A stretch of 64,000 bases of DNA from Betaproteobacteria bacterium (GCA_016861105.1 BOKS01000013.1:1-64000), one strand, 5' to 3'. Numbered from the stretch's first letter, positions 38,930 to 52,075 are shown. Notes: a model not told the origin generated them from the letters alone. Translations and numbers: made by a program.

Positions 38930-40372
38930 TCAGAGGAACTTCGACTGCGTCAGCGCGACGACGCACAGGCCCATCAGCGGCTGCGGGAGGATCCCGAGCG
39001 CCAGCAGCGCGAGGCCGTTCAGCGACAGGATCGCCCGCGCATCGCCGCGCGCCTCGATCGCGCTCCGGTCCACCGGCTCGTCGAAGTACATGAGCTTCAC
39101 GACGCGCAGGTAGTAGAACGCGCCGACCAGCGACGCCAGCACCGCCACGACCGCGAGCCAGACGAACTGCGCGTTGACGGCCGCCTCGATCACCGCGAAC
39201 TTCGCGTAGAAGCCGACGGTGGGCGGGATGCCGGCCAGCGAGAACATCACCAGCAGCATGATGAACGCCCACCACGGCGAGCGCTGGTTGAGCCCCCTGA
39301 GGTCGTCCAGGGCGTCGCACTCGAAGCCCTCGCGCGAAAGCAGCAGGATCACGCCGAACGACGCGAGGCTGGTCAGCACGTAGGTGATCGCGTAGAACAG
39401 CGCCGCGGACAACCCGTTCAGGTCCGCCGCCAGGAACCCCATGAGCATGTAGCCCATGTTCGCGATCGTCGAGTACGCGAGCATGCGCTTCACGTTCGAC
39501 TGTGCGATGGCGACGACGTTGCCGACGATCATCGACAGCAGCGAGAGGACGATCAGCATCCCCTGCCAGTCGAACTCGATGCCCGCGAGCGCACCGGCCA
39601 GCACGCGCAGCGTCAGCGCGAACGCCGCCAGCTTGGGCGCCGTGCCGATCAGCAGCGTCACCGGCGTCGGGGCGCCGTGGTACACGTCCGGCACCCACAT
39701 GTGGTAGGGCACCGCGCCGAGCTTAAAGGCGATGCCGGACAGCACGAACACCAGCCCGAACACCAGCAGGATGCGGTTCGCCGGCCCGTCCAGCGTGGCA
39801 CGCATCACCGCGTCGATGTCGAACGAGCCCGTCGCCCCGTAGATCATCGACGTCCCGTAGAGGAAAAGCCCGGACGCCATCGCGCCCAGCACGAAGTACT
39901 TCATCGCCGCCTCGGCGGCCGCTGCCTGCGTGCGGTGCAGCGCGACCAGGGCGTACAGCGACAGCGACATGAGCTCGAGGCCGAGGTAGAGCACGAGGAA
40001 GCTGTTCGCGGAGATCATGACCATCATGCCGAGCGTCGCGAACAGCGTCAGCACGAAGGTCTCGCCGCGGAACAGCCCGCGCAGCGCGAAGTACTGCCGG
40101 CCGTAGAACAGGCCCGCCGAGACGCAGAGCAGCGCGGCGAGCTTGAGCAGGTCGGACAGCATGTCGTCGACGACCATGTTGCCGAACCCCTTCGCCGGGG
40201 CCGCGTGCGCGGTCGCCAGCACGTACCAGGCGGTGCCGAGCAGCGCCGCCTGCGCCAGCCAGTAGCTCACCTTGCGCCGCGGCTCGTCGAGGAAGAGGTC
40301 GATGACCAGGATCGCGCACGCCGCGGACAGCAGCACGATCTCCGGCATCACGGGGGCGAGGGTCGCGAGCAT
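38930..40372 (-). CDS. nuoN: NADH-quinone oxidoreductase subunit N
   Basis: A 480-residue, about 14-helix antiporter-like subunit of complex I. Glu of VLYLGLELMSLSLYALVA and Lys of IAFKLGAVPYHMWVPDVYHGAPTPV, plus KRMLAYSTIANMGYMLMG, mark the proton path. Last gene of the 14-gene nuo operon; 13 bases after nuoM. Confidence 0.97.
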   Translation of the reverse strand: MLATLAPVMPEIVLLSAACAILVIDLFLDEPRRKVSYWLAQAALLGTAWYVLATAHAAPAKGFGNMVVDDMLSDLLKLAALLCVSAGLFYGRQYFALRGLFRGETFVLTLFATLGMMVMISANSFLVLYLGLELMSLSLYALVALHRTQAAAAEAAMKYFVLGAMASGLFLYGTSMIYGATGSFDIDAVMRATLDGPANRILLVFGLVFVLSGIAFKLGAVPYHMWVPDVYHGAPTPVTLLIGTAPKLAAFALTLRVLAGALAGIEFDWQGMLIVLSLLSMIVGNVVAIAQSNVKRMLAYSTIANMGYMLMGFLAADLNGLSAALFYAITYVLTSLASFGVILLLSREGFECDALDDLRGLNQRSPWWAFIMLLVMFSLAGIPPTVGFYAKFAVIEAAVNAQFVWLAVVAVLASLVGAFYYLRVVKLMYFDEPVDRSAIEARGDARAILSLNGLALLALGILPQPLMGLCVVALTQSKFL

Positions 40373-40385
40373 CGGCGGGACGCGG

Positions 40386-41858
40386 TCAGAGTTTGCTCTT
40401 CGCGACGTGCGCGAGGAGGTCGGCGACGGACGCGTTCATCACGTCGACGAAGGGCTTCGGCCAGATGCCCATCAGCAGCACCATCGCCGCGAGGACCGCC
40501 AGCAGCCAGAATTCGCGGCGGTCGAGGTCCTTCAGCGCCGCCACGTTCGGGTTCGCCACCGCGCCGAACACCACCCGCTTCACCATCCACAGCGTGTAGG
40601 CCGCGCCAAGCACGAGCGTCGTGCCCGCGAGGAAGGCGAGCCAGAAGTTCACCTGGACGGCCGCGAGGATGACCATGAACTCGCCGACGAACCCCGACGT
40701 CGCGGGCAGCCCGGCATTCGCCATCGCGAACAGTACGACGAAGGCCGCGAACCTCGGCATGGTGTTCACGACGCCGCCGTAGTCGGCGATCCGGCGGCTG
40801 TGCACGCGGTCGTACAGCACGCCGACGCACAGGAACATCGCGGCGGACACGAAGCCGTGCGAGAGCATCTGGACGAGCCCGCCGACCGTCCCGAGCTGGT
40901 TGAAGAGGAAGAAGCCGAGCGTGACGAATCCCATGTGCGAGATCGACGAGTACGCGATCAGCTTCTTCATGTCCGCCTGCACCAGCGCGACGAAGCCGAT
41001 GTAGACGACGGCGATCAGCGACAGCACGATGACGAACGTCGACAGGTAGCGGGAGGCGTCGGGCAGGATCGGCAGGATGAAGCGCACGAAGCCGTAGGCG
41101 CCGATCTTCAGCGTGATCGCCGCCAGCACGACCGAGCCTCCGGTCGGTGCCTCGACGTGCGCGTCGGGGAGCCACGTGTGCACCGGCCACATCGGGACCT
41201 TGACCGCGAACGCGAGGAAGAACGCGACGAACAGAAGGATCTGCGTCGACAGCTCGAGGGGCAGCTCGTACCACTCCCGGAAGGCGAAGGTCTCCGAGGC
41301 GCCGTACAGGTAGACGAGCGCCACGAGCATCAGCAGCGAGCCGAGCAGCGTGTAGAGGAAGAACTTGACGGCGGCGTACACGCGGTTCGGGCCGCCCCAG
41401 ACGCCGATGATCAGGTACATCGGGATCAGCATCGCCTCGAAGAACACGTAGAACAGCACGGCGTCGAGCGCGGCGAACGCGCCGTTGATCAGCCCCGACA
41501 TGACGAGGAACGCCGCCATGTACTGCGCGACGCGCGTCTGGATCACCTCCCACGCCGACCAGACGACCAGCAGCGTGGTGAAGGCGTTGAGCACGACGAA
41601 CAGCACGGAGATGCCGTCGACGCCCAGGTGGTACCAGACGTCGAAGCGCGGGATCCAGGCGTGGCGCTCGACGAACTGCATCGCCGACGTCGTCGTGTCG
41701 AAGTGGAAGAACAGCGGCAGCGTCACGACGAAGCCGCAGACCGCCCCGGCGAGCGCGATCCATCGTGCCGCGCCCGGGTCGCGGTCGCGGCCGACGGCGA
41801 GCACGAGCAGCCCCGCGACGATCGGGACCCAGATGGCGAGCGACAGGTACGCGGTCAT
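40386..41858 (-). CDS. nuoM: NADH-quinone oxidoreductase subunit M
   Basis: A 490-residue antiporter-like subunit of complex I: VFFEAMLIPMYLIIGVWGG (key Glu), AVKVPMWPVHTWLPDAHVEAP (key Lys), MKKLIAYSSISHMGFVTLG, and LPATSGFVGEFMV. It sits between nuoL (7-base gap) and nuoN. Confidence 0.97.
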   Translation of the reverse strand: MTAYLSLAIWVPIVAGLLVLAVGRDRDPGAARWIALAGAVCGFVVTLPLFFHFDTTTSAMQFVERHAWIPRFDVWYHLGVDGISVLFVVLNAFTTLLVVWSAWEVIQTRVAQYMAAFLVMSGLINGAFAALDAVLFYVFFEAMLIPMYLIIGVWGGPNRVYAAVKFFLYTLLGSLLMLVALVYLYGASETFAFREWYELPLELSTQILLFVAFFLAFAVKVPMWPVHTWLPDAHVEAPTGGSVVLAAITLKIGAYGFVRFILPILPDASRYLSTFVIVLSLIAVVYIGFVALVQADMKKLIAYSSISHMGFVTLGFFLFNQLGTVGGLVQMLSHGFVSAAMFLCVGVLYDRVHSRRIADYGGVVNTMPRFAAFVVLFAMANAGLPATSGFVGEFMVILAAVQVNFWLAFLAGTTLVLGAAYTLWMVKRVVFGAVANPNVAALKDLDRREFWLLAVLAAMVLLMGIWPKPFVDVMNASVADLLAHVAKSKL

Positions 41859-41865
41859 CGGCGCG

Positions 41866-43887
41866 TCACCGGTTGAACCACGCGAGCAGCGCGACCACGC
41901 CGACGATCATCGTGAAGGCGTAGTGGTAGACGTACCCGGACTGGATGTGCCGCAGCAGCGCCGACGCCCAGCCGACCAGGCGCGCGGATCCGTTGACGAG
42001 GAAGCCGTCGATGATCGTGCGGTCGCCCACCGACGAGAGCAGGCCGCCGAGCTTGCGCGCGCCGCCCGCGAACACGGCCTCGTTGAAGCGGTCGAAGTAG
42101 TACTTGTTGTCCAGCAGCGTGTAGACCGGTCCGGCGGCCCGGCGCAGCCGCTCGGGCAGCGACGGGTTGGCCAGGTAGAGGTACCACGCGGCCGCGATGC
42201 CCGCGAGCGCGAGCCAGAACGGCGCCGACAGCACGCCGTGGCGCACGAACGCCGCCACGCCCTCCCACTCGTCCTTGAGCTTCCAGAGCACCGCGTGCTC
42301 GGGCCGCACGACGATCGCCCCGCCGAAGTAGTCGCCGAACAGCATCGGCTCGATGTACGCCCATCCCGCGTAGACCGACGGAATCGCGAGCAGCACCAGC
42401 GGCACGGTCACCACCCACGGGCTCTCCTTCGGCGGGCCGCCGTGGTGGCCGTGGGCGTCCGGCTCGTCGCCGGCGTCGTGCGAGGCGTCGTGGCCGCCGC
42501 CGGCGTCACCGTGCCCGCCCTGCGCCCACCGCGGCGCGCCGTGGAACGCGAGGAACAGCATTCGGAACGAGTAGAAGGCCGTGATGAACACGCCCGCGAG
42601 CACGGCGAAGTACGCGAAGCGGTGGCCGGGGATCGTCGACAGGTGGACGGCCTCGATGATCGCGTCCTTCGAGAAGAACCCCGCGAACGGCGGGATGCCC
42701 GCCAGCGCGAGCGAGCCGACGAGCGCGGTCGCCCAGGTGATCGGCATCGCCCTGCGCAGCCCTCCCATGCGGCGCAGGTCCTGCTCGTGGTGCATCGCGA
42801 TGATCACCGAGCCGGCGGCGAGGAAAAGCAGCGCCTTGAAGAACGCGTGCGTCATCAGGTGGAAGATCGCCGCCGAGTACGCGGACACGCCGAGCGCCAC
42901 GGTCATGTAGCCGAGCTGCGAGAGCGTCGAGTAGGCGACGACGCGCTTGATGTCGTTCTGCACGATGCCGAGGAACGCCATCGACAGCGCGGTGGTCGCG
43001 CCCACGACGGTGACCAGCGACAGTGCCGTGTCGGAGAGCTCGAAGAGCGGGCTCATGCGGGCGACCATGAAGATCCCCGCGGTCACCATCGTCGCCGCGT
43101 GGATCAGCGCGGAGATCGGCGTCGGGCCCTCCATCGAGTCGGGCAGCCAGACGTGCAGCGGCACCTGGGCGCTCTTCCCCATCGCCCCGACGAACAGGCA
43201 GACGCAGATCAGCGTCATCAGCGACCACGGCTCCACGCCCCAGAGGTCGACGGTGGTCCCCGCGAACTCGCCGGCGCGGGCGAACACCTCGCGGTAGTCG
43301 AGCGAGCCGAAGGTCGCCGCCACGAGGCCGATGCCGAGCACGAAGCCGAAGTCGCCGACGCGGTTGACGAGGAAGGCCTTCAGGTTCGCGTGGATGGCGG
43401 TCGGCCGCGTGTACCAGAAGCCGATCAGCAGGTAGCTGACCAGCCCGACCGCCTCCCAGCCGAAGAACAGCTGGAGGAAGTTGTTGCTCATGACGAGCAT
43501 GAGCATCGCGAACGTGAACAGCGAGATGTAGCTGAAGAAGCGCGTGTAGCCGGGGTCGCCGGCCATGTACCCGATCGTGTACACGTGCACCATCAGCGAC
43601 ACGAACGTGACGACGAGCATCATCGTCGTCGTCAGCGGATCGATCAGGAACCCGACGGCGAGCTTGAGCCCCCCGACCGCGGCCCAGACGTAGACGTCGC
43701 CGTCGAAGGTATTGCCCGCCTGCACGTCGCGCCAGATCGCGAAGGACGCCGCCAGCGCCGCGGCGACGCCGAGGGTGCACAGCCAGTGCGCGGCCGCGCG
43801 GCCCAGCCGCGCGCCGAACAGCCCGACGACGACCGACGCGGCGAGCGGCGCGAGCGGCACGACGAGATAGAGCGCCTTCATGTCCAT
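41866..43887 (-). CDS. nuoL: NADH-quinone oxidoreductase subunit L
   Basis: A 673-residue distal antiporter-like subunit of complex I, carrying the lateral helix at its C-terminus. Glu in FFGWEAVGLVSYLLIGFW, GKSAQVPLHVWLPDSMEGPTP, IHAATMVTAGIFMVAR and KRVVAYSTLSQLGYM are conserved. A His/Asp/Gly-rich loop (GGHDASHDAGDEPDAHGHHGG, about residues 465-487) interrupts the C-terminal part; such His-rich loops are seen in other betaproteobacterial NuoL. Confidence 0.97.
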   Translation of the reverse strand: MDMKALYLVVPLAPLAASVVVGLFGARLGRAAAHWLCTLGVAAALAASFAIWRDVQAGNTFDGDVYVWAAVGGLKLAVGFLIDPLTTTMMLVVTFVSLMVHVYTIGYMAGDPGYTRFFSYISLFTFAMLMLVMSNNFLQLFFGWEAVGLVSYLLIGFWYTRPTAIHANLKAFLVNRVGDFGFVLGIGLVAATFGSLDYREVFARAGEFAGTTVDLWGVEPWSLMTLICVCLFVGAMGKSAQVPLHVWLPDSMEGPTPISALIHAATMVTAGIFMVARMSPLFELSDTALSLVTVVGATTALSMAFLGIVQNDIKRVVAYSTLSQLGYMTVALGVSAYSAAIFHLMTHAFFKALLFLAAGSVIIAMHHEQDLRRMGGLRRAMPITWATALVGSLALAGIPPFAGFFSKDAIIEAVHLSTIPGHRFAYFAVLAGVFITAFYSFRMLFLAFHGAPRWAQGGHGDAGGGHDASHDAGDEPDAHGHHGGPPKESPWVVTVPLVLLAIPSVYAGWAYIEPMLFGDYFGGAIVVRPEHAVLWKLKDEWEGVAAFVRHGVLSAPFWLALAGIAAAWYLYLANPSLPERLRRAAGPVYTLLDNKYYFDRFNEAVFAGGARKLGGLLSSVGDRTIIDGFLVNGSARLVGWASALLRHIQSGYVYHYAFTMIVGVVALLAWFNR

Positions 43888-43890
43888 CGG

Positions 43891-44211
43891 CTAGCCCCGG
43901 AGCTTGCCCAGCTCCTCGACGTCGATCGAGCCGACGTTGCGGAAGAGCAGCACGAGGATCGCGAGCCCGATCGCCGACTCCGCCGCGGCGACCGTCAGGA
44001 TGAAGAAGACGAACACCTGCCCGGACATGTCGCCGAGCTGGTGGGAGAACGCGATGAAGTTGAGGTTGACCGCGAGCAGCATCAGCTCGATGGCCATCAG
44101 CAGGATGATCACGTTGCGCCGGTTGAGGAAGATCCCGACCACGGCGATCGCGAACAGGATCGCGCCGAGCACGAGGTAGTGCGTGAGCGTGGGTGCTGCG
44201 AACGACGGCAC
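43891..44211 (-). CDS. nuoK: NADH-quinone oxidoreductase subunit K
   Basis: A 106-residue three-helix subunit of complex [41 protein letters not shown] (with the buried Glu) and [16 protein letters not shown] are conserved. Start taken at the GTG at 44209-44211, giving eight residues before the usual LTHYLVLG; three bases before nuoL. Confidence 0.96.
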   Translation of the reverse strand: MPSFAAPTLTHYLVLGAILFAIAVVGIFLNRRNVIILLMAIELMLLAVNLNFIAFSHQLGDMSGQVFVFFILTVAAAESAIGLAILVLLFRNVGSIDVEELGKLRG

Positions 44212-44290
44212 GGCTGGTCTCCCTGTTGTCCCCGTCGCGGCACGCGATCGTCGAGGCTCCGTGCCGCCCTTCTGTCCGGTTGCCGGCGCG

Positions 44291-44878
44291 TCAGGACTTC
44301 CCCGAGCGCAGATCGATCAGCCGCACCCGGTCCTCGCGGCGGACCTTCACCTGCCGGCCCGGGTCCTGGTACTTCGTGTCGCGGCGGCGCCGGAACGTCA
44401 GCGCGATCGCGGCGATGATCGCCACCAGCAGGATCACGGCCGCGATCTCGAACGGATAGACGTAGTCGACGTACAGCAGCCGCCCCAGCGCGCGCGTGTT
44501 CTCGGTGGTGGCCTCCGGCGGCGCGCCCGCTCCGCGCGTCGCGCGCACCAGCAGCAGCGCCATTTCGGCCAGGATCACGAGGCCGACGGTCGCCGCGACC
44601 GGGATGTAGCTGCGCATCCGCATGCGCAGGGCGTCGAAGTTGACGTCGAGCATCATCACGACGAACAGGAACAGCACCATGACCGCGCCGACGTAGACGA
44701 GCACCAGCGCGATCGCCAGGAACTCCGCGCGCAGCAGCAGCCAGATGCCGGCGGCGGTGAAGAACGCGAGCACGAGCCACAGCGCGGCGTGCACCGGGTT
44801 GCGCGTCGTGACGACGCGCAGCGCCGCCACGACGAGGATCGCGGCGAAAGCGTAGAAGACGACGGCCTCGAAGTTCAT
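44291..44878 (-). CDS. nuoJ: NADH-quinone oxidoreductase subunit J
   Basis: A 195-residue five-helix subunit of complex [52 protein letters not shown] (pi-bulge helix TM3) and the tail [23 protein letters not shown] are typical of betaproteobacterial NuoJ. A 79-base spacer separates it from nuoK, the reason being unclear. Confidence 0.96.
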   Translation of the reverse strand: MNFEAVVFYAFAAILVVAALRVVTTRNPVHAALWLVLAFFTAAGIWLLLRAEFLAIALVLVYVGAVMVLFLFVVMMLDVNFDALRMRMRSYIPVAATVGLVILAEMALLLVRATRGAGAPPEATTENTRALGRLLYVDYVYPFEIAAVILLVAIIAAIALTFRRRRDTKYQDPGRQVKVRREDRVRLIDLRSGKS

Positions 44879-44890
44879 GGACGGTCCGGG

Positions 44891-45382
44891 CTAGCGGTAC
44901 TTCGCGTCCTCGGCGCGGTCGCGGGCGATCTGCTCCTCGTGGCGGTCGCCGACGGCGAGCAGCATCTCCTTGGTGTAGACGAGGTCGCCGCGCCGCTCGC
45001 CGTGGTACTCGAGGATGCGCGTTTCGACGATCGAGTCGACCGGGCAGCTCTCCTCGCAGAAGCCGCAGAAGATGCACTTGGTGAGGTCGATGTCGTAGCG
45101 GGTCGTGCGGCGCGTGCCGTCGGCGCGCTGCTCCGACTCGATCGTGATGGCGAGCGCCGGGCAGACGGCCTCGCAGAGCTTGCAGGCGATGCAGCGCTCC
45201 TCGCCGTTGGGATAGCGGCGCAGCGCGTGCAGGCCGCGGAAGCGCGGGCTGTACGGCGTCTTCTCCTCGGGGAACATCACCGTCACCTTGCGCGCGAAGA
45301 GGTGGCGCCCGGTGAGGGCGAGCCCCTTCATGAGCTCGAGGAGCAGGAACGTCGAGAACAGCTGCCGGACGCGCTCTAGCAT
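44891..45382 (-). CDS. nuoI: NADH-quinone oxidoreductase subunit I
   Basis: A 163-residue peripheral-arm subunit with two 4Fe-4S ferredoxin motifs (clusters N6a/N6b): [16 protein letters not shown] and [35 protein letters not shown] precedes them. Passes electrons from NuoG to cluster N2 in NuoB. Confidence 0.97.
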   Translation of the reverse strand: MLERVRQLFSTFLLLELMKGLALTGRHLFARKVTVMFPEEKTPYSPRFRGLHALRRYPNGEERCIACKLCEAVCPALAITIESEQRADGTRRTTRYDIDLTKCIFCGFCEESCPVDSIVETRILEYHGERRGDLVYTKEMLLAVGDRHEEQIARDRAEDAKYR

Positions 45383-45449
45383 TCCGTGGGCTCCGGAAGG
45401 CCGCCCCGGGGGACCGCCGAAAGAGGTGAGCGCGGGGACGGTTTCATGG

Positions 45450-46511
45450 TCAATGGAACAGCGGCGCCAGCCGGGTCTGCATCATCGCGCCCACGAACAC
45501 GATCCACACCAGCGTGATCGGGATGAACACCTTCCAGCCGAGCCGCATGATCTGGTCGTAGCGGTAGCGCGGGAACGTCGCGCGGATCCACAGGAAGACC
45601 AGCAGCACCAGCGCGACCTTGAGCGCCAGCCAGAGGAAGCCGTCGCCGAACGGGGCGAACCCCGCGATCGTCGCGTCGTTCAGCCCGGGCCATGGCGACA
45701 GCCACCCGCCGAGGAACATGATCGCCGTCAGCACGGAGATCAGGATCATGTTCATGTACTCGGCGAGGAAGAACAGCGCGAAGGTGATGCCGGAGTACTC
45801 GACGTGGAAGCCGGCGACGATCTCGGACTCGCCTTCGGCGACGTCGAACGGGTGGCGGTTGGTCTCGGCGATGCCCGAGACCAGGTAGACGACGAACAGC
45901 GGGAACAGCGGCCATATGTACCAGTACGCCGCGCCCCCTTCCTGCCCGGCCACGATGCCGCGCAGGTTCAGCGTGTTCGCCACCATCAGCACCCCGACCA
46001 GCGCGAAGCCCATCGCGATCTCGTAGGAGACGATCTGCGCGGCGGAGCGCAGGCAGCCGAGGAACGCGTACTTCGAGTTCGACGCCCAGCCGGCCAGGAT
46101 CACGCCGTAGACGCCGACCGAGGTCATCGCGAGGATGTAGAGCAGCCCCGCGTTGATGTCGGCCAGCACCAGCGTGTCGGTGAACGGGATCACCGCCCAC
46201 GCGGCCAGCGCGGGCGCCAGCGACAGCATCGGCGCGATGAAGAACAGCCACCGGTTGGCGCCGGACGGGATCACGATCTCCTTGAAGAGCATCTTGATCA
46301 CGTCGGCGAAAGGCTGCAGCAGGCCGAACGGCCCCACGCGGTTCGGGCCCACCCGGACCTGCATGTAGCCGATCACCTTGCGCTCCGCGTACGTGAGGTA
46401 GGCCACGCACAGGATCACGGGCACGGCGATCGCGAGGATCTTCACGAGCGTCCACACGGGCAGCCACGCGGGCCCGAGCAGGTCCTGCACCGGTGCGAGC
46501 AGGTCGGTCAT
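45450..46511 (-). CDS. nuoH: NADH-quinone oxidoreductase subunit H
   Basis: A 353-residue, eight-helix subunit that forms the quinone chamber with NuoB and Nuo[63 protein letters not shown] and [24 protein letters not shown] are conserved. The frame is open further upstream to 46589, but the ATG at 46511 gives the family start [13 protein letters not shown] 130-base spacer lies between nuoG and nuoH. Confidence 0.97.
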   Translation of the reverse strand: MTDLLAPVQDLLGPAWLPVWTLVKILAIAVPVILCVAYLTYAERKVIGYMQVRVGPNRVGPFGLLQPFADVIKMLFKEIVIPSGANRWLFFIAPMLSLAPALAAWAVIPFTDTLVLADINAGLLYILAMTSVGVYGVILAGWASNSKYAFLGCLRSAAQIVSYEIAMGFALVGVLMVANTLNLRGIVAGQEGGAAYWYIWPLFPLFVVYLVSGIAETNRHPFDVAEGESEIVAGFHVEYSGITFALFFLAEYMNMILISVLTAIMFLGGWLSPWPGLNDATIAGFAPFGDGFLWLALKVALVLLVFLWIRATFPRYRYDQIMRLGWKVFIPITLVWIVFVGAMMQTRLAPLFH

Positions 46512-46641
46512 GTCGAAAGGCAGGCGCTGGCCGGGATTGTTCGCGCGAACGGCGCGGCGGCAGGGCACGCCGCTCGCGTCCGCCCGCACGGACGGCGGCC
46601 GGCGCGCGTGCGCGGCGCCGCGGGCCGGTGGCGACGTCTCA

Positions 46642-48978
46642 TCAGGCGCGCTCCACGCGGATCGGGCCCGTCAGGCCGTCGAGGCCGCAGGTCGACGCGT
46701 GCGCCGCCGCCAGCCGCACGACGCCCGGCGGCACGGCGGCGTCGGCGACCGCCTTCACCACCGCTTCGCCGCGACCCTGGCGCACGCGCACCTGCGCGCC
46801 CTCGACGAGGCCGAGCCCCTCGAGGAGGCTGCGGTGCATGCGCGCCAGCGGGGGCTGCGCGTCGCGCGTCTGCTGCAGCGGCGGCGAGCGGCGCACGAGC
46901 GAATCGCTGAAATACGCTGGAACGTCGGCGGCACGCTCGACGCCTGCCTCCTGCGCCGTCCGGGCGGCGATGGCGACCGGCGTCCGGTTGTCCAGCCGTG
47001 CCGCGACGTCCGCCGGCAGCACGCTGTCGCGCACCGCTTCGGAGCTGTCGGCGTCGAAGCCCGGCAGTCGCAGCATCGTGCCAAGCACGCGCAGCACCTT
47101 CCAGCCCGGCCGCGCCTGTCCCTTCGGCGCGACCACGGCGCGAAACGACTGGACGCGCCCCTCGCCGCTGACGAACGTGCCCGACGTCTCGGTGAACGGC
47201 GCGACCGGCAGCAGCACGTCGGCGTACGCCGTACCGGTCCGCCACGGACTCAGCACCACGACGAGGTCCGCCCGTTCGAAGGCCGCCCGCGCCACCGGCG
47301 GGCTGGCGAAGTCGAACTCCGCCTCGGCGTGCAGCACGACGTACGCGCGGCGCGGGTCGGACAGCATCGCGTGGGCGGGCAGCCCGGCGCCGCGCGGCCG
47401 CGCGCCCGCGAGATCGGCGCCCACGGCATTCGCACCGTCGCGCAGGAAGCCGAGCGTCGCGCCGGTGAGGTCCGCCAGCGCCTGCGCGAGCGCGTGCAGC
47501 TGCGACGCCTCCGGGTGCTGCTCCGCCAGTGCGCCGAGCAGGACACAGCGCCGCGTGCCGGCGGCGAGTTCGCGGCCGATGGCGCGCGCCGCGGGGCCGG
47601 GCGCCGCCGCAATATCCGCCGTCGCGGCAGGTGCCGGCACGCCGGCCGCCTCGGCCGCGGCGACGCAGATCTCCGCGAGCGTCGTCGCCATCTGCGACGG
47701 CGGGACGATCGCCCGCGCGGCGATCGGCATCAGCCAGTCGTCGTCGACGGGCGCGAGCTTGAGGACGCGCGAGCCCTTCTTCGCGGCCTGGCGGATCCGG
47801 TGCGCGAAGAGCGGCTGGTCGCCGCGCAGGAAGCTTCCGACGACCAGGATGCGGTCGTACGACGCGATGTCCGGCACGGTCATGCCGAGCCAGCGCGCCC
47901 CGTCGCCGTCGGCGGTGACGTCGCAGCGGCGCAGCCGATAGTCGACGTTCTCCGATCCCAGCGCGCGCGCGAGCCGCGCCGCCAGCGCGAGCTCCTCGAG
48001 CGTCGACTGCGGCGACGCCAGCACGCCGAGCGCCGATCCGCCGTGCTGCGCGACCACGCCCGCCAGGCCGTCCGCGACGCGCTCGAGCGCCGTCTGCCAG
48101 TCGACTTCGCGCCACGTGCCGCCGTCGTTGACCATCGGCGCCGTCAGCCGGTCCTCGCTGTCCAGGCCCTCGTAGCTGAAGCGGTCGCGATCGGACAGCC
48201 AGCACTCGTTGACCGCCTCGTTCTCCAGCGGCAGCACGCGCATGACGCGCGGCCCCTTCACCTGCACGATCAGGTTGCTGCCGAGACTGTCGTGCGGCGC
48301 GATCGACTTGCGCCGCGCGAGCTCCCAGGTGCGCGCCGCGTAGCGGAACGGCTTGCTCGTCAGCGCGCCGACCGGGCAGAGGTCGATCATGTTGCCGGAG
48401 AGCTCGGAGTCGACCGTGCTGCCGACGAAGGCCATGATCTCCGCGTGCTCGCCGCGCCCGGCCATCCCGAGCTCCATCACGCCGGCGATCTCCTGGCCGA
48501 AGCGGACGCAGCGCGTGCAGTGGATGCAGCGCGTCATCTCCTCGGCGGAGATCAGCGGCCCGAGGTTCTTGTGGAACACAACGCGCTTGGGCTCGTCGTA
48601 GCGCGACGCCGACGCGCCGTAGCCGACGGCGAGGTCCTGCAGCTGGCACTCGCCGCCCTGGTCGCAGATCGGGCAGTCGAGCGGATGGTTGATCAGCAGG
48701 AACTCCATCACGCCCTTCTGCGCACCGACCGCCTGCTCGGAGTGCGTCCAGACCTTCATGCCCTCGGTCGCGGGCGTCGCGCACGCGGGCAGCGGCTTCG
48801 GCGCCTTCTCCACCTGCACGAGGCACATGCGGCAGTTGGCCGCGATCGACAGCTTCTTGTGGTAGCAGAAGTGCGGGACGTAGACGCCCAGCTTGTTCGC
48901 CGCGTCCATCACTGTCGCGCCGTGCGGCACCTGCACGGCGCGGCCGTCGACCTCGATGTTGAGCAGTCCCTCGGGCAT
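46642..48978 (-). CDS. nuoG: NADH-quinone oxidoreductase subunit G
   Basis: A 778-residue iron-sulfur subunit. The 2Fe-2S site is [20 protein letters not shown], the His-ligated 4Fe-4S site [20 protein letters not shown], and the third cluster [17 protein letters not shown] with [11 protein letters not shown]. The C-terminal two thirds is a molybdopterin-oxidoreductase-like domain without catalytic role, ending in an aspartate-decarboxylase-like fold ([14 protein letters not shown]). No extra N7 cluster motif stood out. Confidence 0.96.
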   Translation of the reverse strand: MPEGLLNIEVDGRAVQVPHGATVMDAANKLGVYVPHFCYHKKLSIAANCRMCLVQVEKAPKPLPACATPATEGMKVWTHSEQAVGAQKGVMEFLLINHPLDCPICDQGGECQLQDLAVGYGASASRYDEPKRVVFHKNLGPLISAEEMTRCIHCTRCVRFGQEIAGVMELGMAGRGEHAEIMAFVGSTVDSELSGNMIDLCPVGALTSKPFRYAARTWELARRKSIAPHDSLGSNLIVQVKGPRVMRVLPLENEAVNECWLSDRDRFSYEGLDSEDRLTAPMVNDGGTWREVDWQTALERVADGLAGVVAQHGGSALGVLASPQSTLEELALAARLARALGSENVDYRLRRCDVTADGDGARWLGMTVPDIASYDRILVVGSFLRGDQPLFAHRIRQAAKKGSRVLKLAPVDDDWLMPIAARAIVPPSQMATTLAEICVAAAEAAGVPAPAATADIAAAPGPAARAIGRELAAGTRRCVLLGALAEQHPEASQLHALAQALADLTGATLGFLRDGANAVGADLAGARPRGAGLPAHAMLSDPRRAYVVLHAEAEFDFASPPVARAAFERADLVVVLSPWRTGTAYADVLLPVAPFTETSGTFVSGEGRVQSFRAVVAPKGQARPGWKVLRVLGTMLRLPGFDADSSEAVRDSVLPADVAARLDNRTPVAIAARTAQEAGVERAADVPAYFSDSLVRRSPPLQQTRDAQPPLARMHRSLLEGLGLVEGAQVRVRQGRGEAVVKAVADAAVPPGVVRLAAAHASTCGLDGLTGPIRVERA

Positions 48979-48984
48979 CTCGCG

Positions 48985-50285
<1,301 letters not shown>

Positions 50286-50289
<4 letters not shown>

Positions 50290-50822
50290 CTGCCGCTCGC
50301 CTCCTTCGCCTCCGCGGCACCCGTCGCCCCCTCGCCGCGGTCGGCCGCCGCCTTGAGCTCGGCGACGAGGCCGTCGAGCGCGTCGGGGACCATCTTGACG
50401 CACATCCGCTTGTTGTTGACGAGCACGACGGGTGCGTCGCCGCAGGCGCCCATGCACTCGCCCTCCTTCAGCGTGAACGCGCCGTCGGCCGTCGTCTCGC
50501 CGAAGCCGACGCCCAGCCGCTCCCGGAGGTGCGCCGCGGCGTCGGACGCGCCCTGGAGCGCGCACGGCAGGTTCGTGCAGATCGTCAGCTTGAAGCGGCC
50601 GGTGGGGCCGAGGTTGTACATCGCGTAGAACGACGCCACCTCGTAGACCGCGATCGGCGGCATGCCGAGGCGGCGCGCCACCTCGTCCATCAGCGGCACG
50701 GAGAGCCAGCCGTGCTCGTCCTGCGCGATCGCGAGCGCGGCCATCACCGCCGACTGCCTCTGGTCGGCCGGGTACTTCGCGATCGCGGCGTCGATCTTCG
50801 CCAGGGAATCGTTGGACAGCAT
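50286..50822 (-). CDS. nuoE: NADH-quinone oxidoreductase subunit E
   Basis: A 178-residue thioredoxin-fold subunit holding 2Fe-2S cluster N1a: [12 protein letters not shown] and [15 protein letters not shown] give the four cysteines. The C-terminal 15 residues are an Ala/Glu/Lys-rich tail. Starts inside the nuoD stop (ATGA-type overlap at 50822). Confidence 0.97.
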
Positions 50823-52075
50823 CAGCGGTCGATGCTCCCGAACACGATGTCCTGCGTGCCGATGATGGCGACGACGTCCGCGATCATGTGGCCGCGCGAC
50901 ATCTCGTCGAGCGCCGAGAGGTGGACGTAGTCCGGCGCGCGCAGCTTGAGGCGGTAGGGCTTGTTCGCCCCGTCGGAGAGGATGTAGACGCCGAACTCCC
51001 CCTTCGGGTGCTCGATGCCGGCGTAGACCTCGCCCGGCGGCACGTGCATCCCCTCCGTGAAGAGCTTGAAGTGGTGGATCAGCTCCTCCATGTTCGACTT
51101 CATCGACTCGCGCGGCGGCGGCGCGACCTTGTGGTTGTCGACGATCACCGGGCCGGGATTGGCGCGCAGCCAGTCCACGCACTGCCCGACGATGCGGTTG
51201 CTCTGGCGCATCTCCTCGATGCGCACCAGGTAGCGGTCGTAGCAGTCGCCGTGGACGCCGACCGGGACGTCGAACTCCATCCGCTCGTAGACCTCGTAGG
51301 GCTGCTTGCGCCGCAGGTCCCAGGGCACGCCCGAGCCGCGCAGCATCGGCCCGGTGAAGCCGAGCGCGATCGCCCGCTCCGGGGCCACGACGCCGATGCC
51401 CACCGTGCGCTGCTTCCAGATGCGGTTGTCGGTGAGCAGCGTCTCGTAGTCGTCGACGTAGCCGGGGAAGCGGCGCGTGAAATCCTCGATGAAGTCGAGC
51501 AGCGAGCCCTGCCGGTTCTCGTTGAGCTTCGCCACCTCGCGGTCGCTGCGCAGGCTCGACTTCTGGTACTGCGGCATGCGCTCCGGCAGGTCGCGGTAGA
51601 CGCCGCCGGGGCGGTAGTACGCGGCGTGCATGCGCGCGCCGGACACCGCCTCGTACATGTCGAAGAGGTCCTCGCGCTCGCGGAACGCGTAGAGGAACGT
51701 CGTCATGCCGCCGACGTCGAGCGAGTGCGAGCCCAGCCACAGCAGGTGGTTGAGCAGCCGGGTCAGCTCGTCGAACATCGTCCGGATGTACTGCGCGCGG
51801 ATCGGCACCTCGATGCCGAGCAGCCGCTCGATCGCGAGGCAGTACGCGTGCTCGTTGCACATCATCGAGACGTAGTCCAGCCGGTCCATGTAAGGCAGCG
51901 ACTGGATGTAGGTCTTGCTCTCGGCCAGCTTCTCGGTCGCCCGGTGCAGCAGGCCGATGTGCGGGTCGGCGCGCTCGATGACCTCGCCGTCGAGCTCGAG
52001 CACGAGGCGCAGCACGCCGTGGGCCGCCGGGTGCTGCGGCCCGAAGTTCATCGTGTAGTTGCGGATCTCGGCCAT
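50822..52075 (-). CDS. nuoD: NADH-quinone oxidoreductase subunit D
   Basis: A 417-residue 49-kDa-type subunit lining the quinone site. [57 protein letters not shown], the [23 protein letters not shown] region and the C-terminal [18 protein letters not shown] are conserved. The 119 bases between it and nuoC are non-coding. Confidence 0.98.
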   Translation of the reverse strand: MAEIRNYTMNFGPQHPAAHGVLRLVLELDGEVIERADPHIGLLHRATEKLAESKTYIQSLPYMDRLDYVSMMCNEHAYCLAIERLLGIEVPIRAQYIRTMFDELTRLLNHLLWLGSHSLDVGGMTTFLYAFREREDLFDMYEAVSGARMHAAYYRPGGVYRDLPERMPQYQKSSLRSDREVAKLNENRQGSLLDFIEDFTRRFPGYVDDYETLLTDNRIWKQRTVGIGVVAPERAIALGFTGPMLRGSGVPWDLRRKQPYEVYERMEFDVPVGVHGDCYDRYLVRIEEMRQSNRIVGQCVDWLRANPGPVIVDNHKVAPPPRESMKSNMEELIHHFKLFTEGMHVPPGEVYAGIEHPKGEFGVYILSDGANKPYRLKLRAPDYVHLSALDEMSRGHMIADVVAIIGTQDIVFGSIDR